From Corella eumyota (Eukaryota > Chordata > Ascidiacea > Phlebobranchia > Corellidae), in NCBI GenBank assembly GCA_963082875.1, contig OY720097.1:22018501-22082500 (forward strand): a stretch of DNA of 64,000 nt, in the 5' to 3' direction. The translations under genes and the position numbers were made by a program. Below are positions 1 through 9,862 of the stretch, piece by piece. The stretch's first letter is position 1, and each line of letters opens with the position of its first letter. Under the pieces are notes generated by a model. The model was not told the origin of the DNA, searched no databases, and was given only the letters and a program-made list of their open reading frames with translations.

Positions 1-66
1 TTTTGGAGTTTCTTTATGCTCGATTGTGACTCCTTCTTCTTCAAATAAGTCACTTTCTTCTTCCAT
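1..66 (-). CDS. N-terminal fragment of an unidentified acidic protein
   Basis: An ATG at 66 (minus strand) opens a frame that runs off the left edge after 22 codons. The peptide starts MEEESDLFEEEGVTIEHKET, strongly acidic, with no stop. The start is preceded by an A-rich stretch, typical of other starts in this window. There is too little sequence to name a family, and no splice donor is visible before the edge. It lies on the same strand as the two genes to its right. Confidence 0.4.
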   Translation of the reverse strand, partial: MEEESDLFEEEGVTIEHKETPK

Positions 67-586
67 TTTAAAAAAACTTTTATAAAAAATTTTTGTCTAA
101 ATTCCTAAAAAAAAAATTTATTTGAAAAAAGGGGAATTTAACTAATTTTAGTAAAGATGAAAATTAAAAAAATGTTTATAGAAAGCTTTAAAGATTCAGT
201 TTTAACTAATTTTAGCGTAATAACGGTTTGTAAACAAATTGATTAGTCCACAAAATAACTAACCAGAATGAAAAGTAACACTTATAAAAAAGCAAAAGTG
301 CAAATTTTACTATTTTAAACACAAAAATGATTTGAAAATTGGATTATAAAATATTTATGACCAGCTTGTTTATATACAGAACGAAATGACAAAACACTAA
401 TTTTTACACAAACAAGTCAAATAATTTCAAATTTTAAACATTATTTTAAGCCAAATATAAAAAAATAACAAAAAAAAACAACATTAACTTGATATTCAAA
501 TCAACAACAATTTAAAAATCTAAGTTTAGACATTCATGAACAAAAAATAACAATAAAACATCAGAAAAAAATTACAAAATTTTAAA
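67..586. other. AT-rich intergenic stretch
   Basis: I see no gene, SINE copy or clear inverted repeat here. It is probably the 3' flank of the LYRM9-like gene and the 5' flank of the gene leaving the left edge. Confidence 0.5.
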
Positions 587-805
<219 letters not shown>

Positions 806-1377
806 TTATGATGGAAATCAAATCATAAAATGTAAATTATCTGAATAATAAACATAAAAAAATATAGGAATGAAAAGGCAATGGTAATTAGAAAAAAACC
901 CACATTAAAAAATTTAAATCAAAAATTTATATTGTGATTAATTTATTTGACAATTTTAGAGTAAAATAAAATAGTTAAATGTGATTTAACAAATTAAATT
1001 GTATATATATTACATAAATAAGTATACTTATATTGATTACCAATGCATCAAATAACATTCTACATATGTAAGTTAATTTAAATATCCTATAACACAACTA
1101 ACACAACCAACTTAATAAAGGGTTAAAAGTTAATCAAAAAACTTTTTTTTTGGTAACAAATAAAAAAGTTAAATTTATAAAATTTCTAAGCTTATTCTAC
1201 ACATACAGTAACAATTATCTAAACATTAAGAAATAAAATACACATTCTAACACTTATATAGAACTTCCTTAATAAAGTTACCATTTAACTTATACATATT
1301 AATATTTAAAATAAACATTGTTCTACCATATGGGTTTTTTAAATAATTTTAAGAACCCAAATAAATGTAAAGTTAAA
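806..1377. other. AT-rich intergenic stretch
   Basis: This separates the APH-1 stop from the LYRM9-like start. I recognise no coding potential, repeat family or RNA gene in it. Confidence 0.5.
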
Positions 1378-2100
1378 TTAACAAGTAAAGCAAGCCTTAA
1401 TGTTATGTAGGGAACCTCCTGCAACTTTAAATGCCCAAATTGCGCTTCCAAGCAAAATAAAATAAGCCACAATTAACGAAACATAATTGATTTGTTCCTG
1501 AACATTGAGTAAGGTTAGACATGAGGCCAACATATGTAAACAAATGATAAAAGCATAATGAGAATACAGTTTTTTCTTAACAGCGTTGAATGCAACAACG
1601 TTCCAAAAAGTGTTAAGTAAAATAAAGCAGTTGGCAAGAAATGATGAAATGAGGTAAAAATTTTCAGCCGCCCCGTTTATTCCAACATTTCCTGGACCTA
1701 TTGAGCTCGATAAAACATTTACAACTGAGAATAAACCCGACATAAGTCCAAATCCGAACCCAGAAACATAAGAAGCTTTGTGATTTGAAATCGACCTTTT
1801 CTCTTCAGCTGTAAGAGCGTTATCCAAACCGGTGTCAGCTTTAATCAACATTTTAAGGAGGGCAAACCGAAATCCTTCTTGAAACAAAACACTGAACACA
1901 AGTGAAAATGCTAACTCTGTTCTTAAAGGAACAACAGCCAACCACAAAAGAGCTGAGAATAAAAGAGCAAGAAGCCAAAAGAATGCTCCAAACACAAGCA
2001 AAATAACTCTCAATGGAAATTTCACGATTGTGATTAAAAACATTGCAATCGAGGGACCAAAGGCAATGAACGAACATCCGAAAAACACCAACAAAGTCAT
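1378..2100 (-). CDS. APH1: APH-1, gamma-secretase subunit
   Basis: This 240-residue multi-pass membrane protein matches APH-1 along its whole length. APH-1 is the scaffold of gamma-secretase, which cleaves Notch and other type I membrane stubs. Landmarks seen: the N-terminus VFFGCSFIAFGPSIAMFLIT, PLRVILLVFGAFFWLL (28-43), FQEGFRFA (73-80), the GxxxG helix-packing motif FGLMSG (117-122), GPGNVGI (135-141), and the C-terminal AFKVAGGSLHNI. Seven hydrophobic segments are apparent. Of the two conserved transmembrane histidines (human H171 and H197), the second is kept (H189) but the first is Asn163 in LLNTFW. The gene is intronless, unlike vertebrate APH1 genes. The start is the first ATG; candidate splice-acceptor-like sites lie 14 and 31 nt upstream. 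Confidence 0.94.
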   Translation of the reverse strand: MTLLVFFGCSFIAFGPSIAMFLITIVKFPLRVILLVFGAFFWLLALLFSALLWLAVVPLRTELAFSLVFSVLFQEGFRFALLKMLIKADTGLDNALTAEEKRSISNHKASYVSGFGFGLMSGLFSVVNVLSSSIGPGNVGINGAAENFYLISSFLANCFILLNTFWNVVAFNAVKKKLYSHYAFIICLHMLASCLTLLNVQEQINYVSLIVAYFILLGSAIWAFKVAGGSLHNIKACFTC

Positions 2101-2113
2101 TTTGAATATTAAA

Positions 2114-2140
2114 CCTAAATTTAATAAAAATCTAAAAAAT
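2114..2140 (-). promoter_or_regulatory. possible spliced-leader acceptor upstream of APH-1
   Basis: Two TTTAG-type acceptors preceded by T-rich sequence end at about 2115 and 2132 on the minus strand, 14 and 31 nt before the APH-1 ATG. The gene has no upstream coding exon that I can see. Ascidians are known to trans-splice a short leader onto many messages, so one of these could be the addition site. This is inference from position only. Confidence 0.3.
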
Positions 2141-2159
2141 AGTTTATATTATATAGTAG

Positions 2160-2217
2160 TTTTTTTTGTATATATATTTATCCTCGATGTGGGAAGGTCA
2201 AATGCATAACCTAAACA
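2160..2217 (-). repeat. SINE-A tail fragment
   Basis: This is the inverted 3' end of the window's main SINE family: T-run, TGTATATAT, TATCCTCGATGTGGGAAGGTC, then a diverged CCTAAACA. The body and tRNA-like head are absent. Confidence 0.7.
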
Positions 2218-2480
2218 CTGGCGTTGATTATGGGGGTTCATGCACCCTCATTTATAATTTTGATAAGTGACAAATTTCATTCGCACCCCTAGAATATTTG
2301 AAAAATGTTGCATAGTTATATATGCGATCTGATTAGCATTATTGCGAACAAATAACGGTTGTCTGGTGCCTTTTACTACGTAATAATTGTAGTTTTTTAA
2401 GCCAAAGTTAGGTTTTGCCAAAAATGTTAGGTTTTTTCTAAAGTTAGGTTTGCCAAAAATCTATCTGTATTAATTTTTAC

Positions 2481-2514
2481 CTACAGTCTGACAGTACGTA
2501 CTGTCTGACTGTAG
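2481..2514. repeat. 34-bp near-perfect palindrome
   Basis: CTACAGTCTGACAGTAC is followed directly by GTACTGTCTGACTGTAG, its reverse complement except for one base. There is no spacer. It could be a foldback relic or a hairpin; nothing around it decides. Confidence 0.75.
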
Positions 2515-2875
2515 TAAGTAGAAAATAAATGCAAAATGGACATGGATTTTTTCTATTAAAATGTCGAATTACATTAGTTGCAAAATTAACAAGCATAGTC
2601 AAAAATTTTAAATAAACTAATATATACCCTAACGACCCTCGCTAACCACTAACCAGCAATTTGAAAGGCGTAGTAAAATTTAACATTTTAATAAGAACTG
2701 GCTGACAGACTAAACAATAAACACCTACACAACCTGACAAAGACGGATAAACGAATATATCACCGTTGTTTACCTTTAATTTAAAAAAGATTTAAAAAAC
2801 CTTACTTAATTAGGGTTCAAAGTTAATAAAAGGGTCTAAAAACAGAAAAATTAAAAACCTTTCGTCACAAATGGA

Positions 2876-3206
2876 CAATACTAAAGTACGGGATGCGGGA
2901 TGGTGCGGGACCGTATATGTAAACGTTAACGAAAATTCGCGGAATGCAGGACGGAACGGAATTTTCGTACTTTTCTGCGGGATGATTGCTGTTTTTATCT
3001 AAAGGGCTAATGGGTGATGCGGAATTGACTTTAAAGGTCAAGGAATGATGCGAAGTCGACTATAAAGCACAAGGGAAGATTAGGGGAGGGTTTAAAAATT
3101 ACGTTCTTTTCCGCATTCAGCGATTTTTTGTTAACGTTTACATACGGCCTTGGTATTTCCCGCACCCCGCAACTTCCCGCATCCCGTATTTTAGTACTAC
3201 CCAATA
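2876..3206. mobile_element. foldback / MITE-like inverted-repeat element
   Basis: Two arms of roughly 90-110 nt face each other. The left arm carries TACTAAAGTACGGGATGCGG, then a second GGTGCGGGA, CCGTATATGTAAACGTTAAC and CGGAATGCAGGA. The right arm, reverse-complemented, gives the same order: TACTAAAATACGGGATGCGG, GGTGCGGGA, CCGTATGTAAACGTTAAC and TGAATGCGGAA. The arms are imperfect, and the middle repeats GGATGATGCGGAAT-like words. The GC-rich arms stand out from the AT-rich flanks. No coding capacity or target duplication could be fixed. The open frame at 3031-3225 is a by-product of the arms. Confidence 0.7.
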
Positions 3207-3497
3207 TTAAAGTTTTCGAGCACAACTTTTAACTTCTAGATAATTAAGAAAAGTACTATTTTGTGACATAAAACTCTGGCTTATAAATGCCATAAATTTT
3301 ATCCTTAAAACATCTTACAGAGCCATTAGTATATTTCCATTTAAATAATCGACGTTTACAGAAACAACACGATATTATTTCCGATTTAAAACAGTTGATT
3401 ATATTATTTTTATAATTAACATAAAGTAAACTAGTAAAATTATATATAAATCATAAATCCTTAAACAACTGTTTATAGGTATAGAAAGTAAAGCTGT

Positions 3498-6400
3498 TTA
3501 AGTCAAAAAGTTCTGACTCGCATCTGCTTCATCATGCTCTGGAAACTTAAAATGGCCACTTCGTGATCTTTTTGATCCAGCTCTCCAAATAGCGAAAATG
3601 GCCACCAACAGAACCAAGACTATAATGGCAGGCACGTAGTAATACCATGCAATCACGGTAGAACTACTTTCTCTCGCGGCAGAATATCCATTTGCTGCTG
3701 TTAAATAATTTTTTTTTACTAATTTGCAATATTTTATAAATTATTTGTATTTGTTTATTTATTAACTTACGAATGCATTTTGTGACGTCATTTTCGTCAA
3801 GTTTAAACCCATTTTGGCACGAGCAGGCAGCTTGACCGGTGGCACTATCCACGGAACAGTATTGGTAACAACCCCCATTGCTAGCTCCCCCACAAACATC
3901 ATTTACTTTGATAGTGTTTACTGAAACGGCACGAACGTACATGTCAAAGTGGAAGTTGTTACCATCACCAGATCGGCTTAGACAAGACTGAAATAAAATA
4001 TTTTGTACGATTTTTAACAATTTATATAGATACTTACACTTTTAAAAAATGCCAAGTAACATAAGTTCTATATTTTAACATGTCTTTAACTTTACCTCGA
4101 CACAGTTTTGTTGTTTTGTTCTGTCACAAATATTCACCAAACATTCAACAGCGATTGTTTCAAGTCCTCCCTTGAAGGACTTCAGAGGAAATGCAATTCG
4201 GGCGGAATTAAGTTCGTTATTTCGCAAAACCTTAACTTCACCAACAACTTCGTAACCAGATTGAATGTCGCATCTGTAAATGATTAAAATATTATTTAAA
4301 TGTATTATTAAATAACAATTAAGAAACAGATAACTCATCAAGAGGATATGCAAACGTACAAGGAAAAAGTTTACTAGCCAAACTAAATGCCATCTTACCA
4401 CGCCAATATATGAAACAAGAGTTTAATAAACCTTGCATGACTTAATATGTATAACACAATAAATGCAAATCTAACTAAGTTTAAAATTACCCATTATCCA
4501 AGAAAGTCAAATATTTCATAGACTCATCAACAGGTTTGATCCAGCATCTCATTAGTTGAATAAAATTTCTCTGAAACTCAGTATCAGGGTAATCTAACGT
4601 GATGTCTGCAAACAACCAATCAGGAACGTTTAAAGTGTTGTCGTCATCATATTGTTGACTATATTGTTCGTCGGTCCATAAGCTCATTGTGATATCATAT
4701 TGGTTGTCACCAATCATAAAATTTTCTGTTTCCATAGCCAAATCTCTACAATTAATCAAGGTGAAATTGTCACATTTCTTATTAATAAACTTTTTTTAAT
4801 ATTTGTACTTTTAATTTTAAAAAATTGATGCCACAATTTATATAAATTATTTTTGTAACGATAAAATATGAAAACCTCTTTCTTCGGTTGTTGTAGATAA
4901 AAAATTCACTTGGTACAACTTGTGCTCGACTTGTTCTATTATAAGTACATATTCCTTCAACTCTTAAGGTTCGAGTTCTTGTAATGGGACTTGATGGATC
5001 ATCCACTCCTAAACTACCGGTCACCACTAGGGTGTAGGTGATGATGTCATCATTCTAAAAAGTATATCAAGTTGTATTTGAACAAGTTAAATATCCTTCA
5101 AATACGTATAATATTTCCTTACCCTTGCAAAAGTAACACCACAATCTTCACTGAACAATGCGGATTCAAACAAATATCTGGCCGAGCCACTTCCATACCA
5201 CCATCTACCTCTACAACTTGCCATACTCGTCATTCCTCCCAATGCTAAGTCGGCAGCTGTCCATCCAAGTTCATTTAACACAAAGCGATCAAGTCTGAAA
5301 AAGGTTTTAAAATAAAATAATTTATTTTTACATAAAGATTAAAAAAACAAGTGGCAATCTCAAATATTAATATAAGACCATGTCAAAGCAAATTAAATAT
5401 ATCCGAAGGTTAAAACCAACTTACGCAATAGAAACACTGTCTTCGCCACATGACAAAACTGGGTCCAACAAAGCATTAGCCTGACTTTCGAAAGTTGAAC
5501 GACTAAATAACATTGCATTTAGGCCTGCCGCAGGTTCTAATCCAATTCCAACATTACAAATTGCTGTTGTGTGTAGTAGGCCCACTACTAATACTTCTTG
5601 CCCGGTTGGATCTATATTAAAAAAAACGAAATTAACAAAATCAATCTCATAACCAAAGCTACAAAAATATTTAAGAAAATATATATTTACATATTATAAG
5701 GTTTTAAATATTTTTTTCAATTTTAATGTAGCAAACTTAAATAAAATACTAATTAGAAACTTCTGATAACAAATGCTAATCGGCAACGCACATTCATTAT
5801 CAACTAAGTAAATATTCAAGATTAAAGGTAGAATAAATTAAGGCCAAGTAAATGATTTTGGAAGACAAATATTAAACAAATAACCTGTTGTAGAGCAGTT
5901 ATCTGCAATGTAGACAAAATCACAATTTGTCGCTGGCCAAAATTCTGTAACTGCGGCCGCTTCTGCATCAACTGCACATGATCTATTTACTGAAATAATA
6001 AAGCAAGTTGTTATTGTATAAAAGGTCTATCATTGTTTTCTTTTAATTTACTATAAAAGTTTAAGAAAAATAATATTCTAAAGAGATCTTAACGGTTTAA
6101 ATTGCTTAACTTTGTTGCTATAAGCAAACGACGAAAAAATATAAATCATTTACCAAAAGTTTCACAACCCAATTCTGATGGTATAAGAAATTCACTAGTT
6201 GCACATAAACAAGTAAACTCTCCAGGACCATGTTGTATACAGCCTGATTGCGAACCATCACAACCGCAAATGTCAGCATCAACACAAGTTGTCCCATTTC
6301 CAGAGTAGCCAAAGTCACACATGCAACTATGGAGTGGCCCTAAAATTAAATATATATTAAAACACCATTTAAAAAAAATAACTGTATTTAATTAACCGAA

Positions 6401-8563
6401 AAAACATTGACATTTAGTTTTGTCTAATCAACTTGTACATTTATAAACTTCATTAATCTGCCTAACAAAATAAATATACGTAGGGCTAGTAGTAAAATAA
6501 AAACAACAACATCCTTTTTTTCTAAAATTTTCTTATTTTAAATAACTTTAAGTATTATTCTGTCTTAAGTATATCTTACCGTTTCGTAGTACGTATAAGG
6601 GATCAGTATTACTGACCCCGCATAGTTGAGTGTTGTCTCCAGCACATTGTCGGCACATTGAATCATCGATAATATCAATTGCAATCATATCAACACAAGC
6701 GCAATCAGTTGAGTTCTACAATTAATAAAAAAGGTTTCGGTTTGGCATTTTTTCCCGAATAAATTTACTTTTCCGTTTAAATTATAGATAATTACCGGTA
6801 AAACGCTAAAAGCGGTTCCCATGTCTACACACGTTTCTTGGCACAGTTCGTGGGTCATTGATGCATCGTTAAAATTATAAATTTGTGTAAACGAAACTCC
6901 AGTAATGCAAAATCCGGCTAGAAAAAAGGTTTTGCTTTTAATAAACATTGTTTTAAGTGGTAAAAAATACCATTAGTAAAGTATAAGGGCGTAATTAAAC
7001 GTTAAGAAATCCACTTAAACACAAAGTTAACGAAGAAACTGATTTATATTCACCTAGTAGTGGAGTACACAAAGCATTGGGATCGCAAATGGGTTCAACT
7101 GGAACAAGACACTCGTTAGCTATTTGTTCACAATCAAAACCATCTCCAGAGTAACCCGAATCGCAACTGCATTCAAAAGAACCTGGGATATTCATACAAA
7201 CTCCTCCATGAGTTGCACAGTTATGAAAAGCTGGGTCTGAGCATTCGTCGATGTCTTAACGTAAAATTATCGCTTGTTAAAACTTCAATAGCTAGTAGCA
7301 ATATAAGTTACCATCAACAATACAGGGACGCGGGATTTGAGGAAATGGAAAATAAAGGAAAGGAAAAGAAACCGGAAAATAAAGAAAAATTAAAAAAAAC
7401 GGAAAATAAAAGAACGGAAAATGAAGAAACAGAAAAATAAAAGAACGAAAAATAAAGAAAACGGAAAATGAATGAACGAAAAATTAAGAGACCGAAAAAT
7501 GAAGGACCGGAAATAGAATAAAAGTTAAAAAAGGAAAGGCGGAATCTTAAAAAAATAAAACGCGAAAAAATTCTTGACTGCCTCTTATTTTTCAACAATA
7601 CAATCAAAATCAAAAGTCGGGCAATACGTAAATAATTTAATAAAACTAACCAGTACAATCTGTGCCTGGTACTCGATCATTGGCCATTAGACCAGGAGAT
7701 TCTTCGTATCCTGGTGGACATGTACAAGTAACAAAAGCATTTGTGGTGTTGAAATGACAATCAGAAACACCATCTTGGTCCGCGAAGCATGCGCCTTGAT
7801 CTATTGCGCAGACGTCTACGGCTGGCAAGAAATAAACACAACTTTAATTTTATATAATTAATTTTCACCTATTAATTTTGTACAGAATAAAAAACATCAC
7901 ATATTAAGTGCCCTACTTGTTCATATAAGTAACAAAATATCTTAATCTAGTTTGCAATGTTAAAGGAAAGTAGTAACTTATAATTAGGGATAAGGCAAAG
8001 AAAATCAATAAAAACAATATTTTAATTACAAAATGTTCTGCTATGTACTAAAAAAAGAAGTTCTTACTTTCGTTTCCGCAGCCAACCCTTTCAGCGGCGT
8101 CGAACAACGCACCTAATACCACTGTTCTGCACTGGTCTCGGTCTGTGACCGTCGTAGTTTGTACGGGACAACTATTGTAGATGGATATGACTAAATAAAA
8201 GTTGTAACACCTGTTTGGCAACTTAAAGAATAACAGATAAATAGAAGGAACAATTGAAAGAATAATTGTGGGACTTGCTTAACTTAATTGTATAAAGGCT
8301 CCCCAGAGCTGTTTTATTTTGGCAATATTTTAGGTAGAAAATAATAATAATAAACTGAATATTTATTTAAATATCTCACATTTTGTAAAAGTTTTATAAT
8401 TAAATATCATTGCTTTTATTATTATATTTAAAGTAAGAAATTAATTCACTTACATCAAAAAACAAATTGAATGTTAAAAATCGAACTTACCAAAAACACA
8501 GTGACTGCTATGTAATAAACTCACGACACAAACTCCCAACAACAAAATCGCAAAAGATTTCAT
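3498..8563 (-). CDS. secreted/transmembrane EGF-WSC-ZP domain protein
   Basis: Fifteen exons join in phase to 834 residues: 8563-8491, 8190-8068, 7821-7651, 7254-7054, 6917-6796, 6715-6580, 6339-6154, 5989-5885, 5611-5425, 5294-5123, 5054-4876, 4745-4491, 4273-4096, 3987-3771, 3697-3498. In order: signal peptide (about 1-20), Cys-rich EGF-like modules (66-189, one with the calcium-binding DIDEC start), a WSC-like Cys domain (about 191-276, with [11 protein letters not shown] and [10 protein letters not shown]), EGF-like modules (277-340), a ZP module (about 424-715), a last EGF (about 718-770), a membrane helix (about 783-805) and a 30-residue tail. The ZP-N half begins [16 protein letters not shown]; a basic RRKR (about 549-552) sits between the ZP-N and ZP-C halves. 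ZP modules polymerise extracellular matrices such as egg coats and tubule or sensory matrices. A vitelline coat role is possible but not shown. The small 5' exon giving the signal peptide supports the start. Confidence 0.86.
7335..7560. repeat. purine-rich degenerate tandem repeat
   Basis: About 225 nt of almost pure purine on the plus strand, built from variants of GGAAAATAAAGAAAC and GAACGAAAAATAAAG at roughly 15-nt spacing. It lies in the intron between exons 3 and 4 of the ZP gene. The open frames read through it on both strands (Lys/Glu-rich or Phe/Ser-rich) are low-complexity by-products. Confidence 0.8.
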
Positions 8564-9862
8564 ACTTTAAACAAAGGTTGTTTAATCAAATAAACTTTGA
8601 AATAAAAGTTAATGATATTTTAACTAGTTTAAAGTATAATTTACTCGGCTGCGTTTTAATAGCACAAACTGGCAAAGCTAATCAGTTAGAATACAACTTC
8701 TATACCTACCAACTAGTCAAACTTTGCTTTTTTTATTAAGTTTAGATTATTTTAGCTTCAATACTAAATAACTGGTTAACCAAATAAATATTAAATAAGT
8801 TCGAAAAATCTTTGTCGAATAAAATAGTTTTGTGTTAATCTCGTAAAACAGTAATTCGCGTATACGAAAGATTAACAATAAGTCTTCATTGTTTAAGAAA
8901 CTCCGGAATTAGTATTAATCATTGAGACAATGTATCCATTATTGCACACACGCGTGACAGATTTGTTTCTGCCTTATGTGTTATAACACGCTTATATTCG
9001 ATACAGTTTATTATTGTAATTATGCCTACTGTGTACAATATTACTAAAATTAAAATAAATTTTAATCGAAAATTAAACAAATTTTAAGATAAATATTTTT
9101 CAGTCGACGTTGATCGATTTTAAGTAAAATTCCATAAACTATAAATATTTTTAACACTGTTAAAATACTTATATTTATATACTACAAATATTTTAACCAA
9201 CAATTATTAATAAAATTTTGCGCTTCTATAAGTAAAAATATCTTTAAAGAATCATTGGAGGCGGTGCTATTAAAAAATACATTAAATAAATTTGCAATAA
9301 TGTTTTTATTTTAATAATATATAAACTAACAGTAACTGTTAATATTTCTAAATTAACTTTAAAATTTTATACATAAATTAACAGTAGTTTTAGTACAACA
9401 AAAACAAAATGTTTTAGAAATTATATTTTTAGAAAATATTTTTACATTTTCCCCCGTACCTAGGTGCCCATGCTTTTTTTCAGAAATGCTCCGAGTGCGT
9501 AGATAGAACGCATGAATATGCGCGCGTTCGCGGGATTTTGGGAGCGGAAACATCGGCAGAAAATGAGTCATCAAACCGATATACGAAAACGCATTTTATT
9601 AGATTGTAATTGTTTAAAGATATCTTCTTTATTTGGTACTTGTTTTATTTAATACTTAGTTATAAAATATTACAATTTAGTTTTAAGAAGTTAGTTACAT
9701 AAAAAAAGTAGGAAAGTGTATTTTTCATCTAACTTTTTTTTCTTGATGTAATAACTATATGCTAACATTTATTACAAATATATTTTGCTTAAATATCGGC
9801 AGAATATAATTTTCAACTAATTGTTAACTATTTTATAAACTTATAAATTTTGAAGAAAAAAA
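8564..9862. promoter_or_regulatory. head-to-head intergenic region of two EGF-protein genes
   Basis: This 1.3-kb region separates the start codons of the ZP/EGF gene (minus) and the EGF/GPI gene (plus), so both promoters should lie here. Most is AT-rich. A compact richer patch at about 9450-9560 contains CpG-rich words (ATGCGCGCGTTCGCGGGA) unlike its surroundings and is the best candidate for a shared promoter or enhancer. No repeat copy was recognised. Confidence 0.45.

Larger units (their letters stand above)
2101..3497. other. intergenic region, APH-1 to the ZP gene
   Basis: It holds a SINE tail (2160-2217), a 34-bp near-palindrome (2481-2514) and a roughly 330-bp foldback element (2876-3206). 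The rest is AT-rich with no gene seen. It is the 5' flank of APH-1 and the 3' flank of the ZP gene. Confidence 0.6.

Noticed and set aside
7213-7658. Lys/Glu-rich (plus) and Phe/Ser-rich (minus) open frames
   Set aside because: Both run through a purine-rich tandem repeat inside an intron; composition, not coding, keeps them open.
9359-9574. 71-codon minus frame in the divergent EGF promoter region
   Set aside because: The part outside the CpG-rich patch is low-complexity, and no protein family is recognisable.
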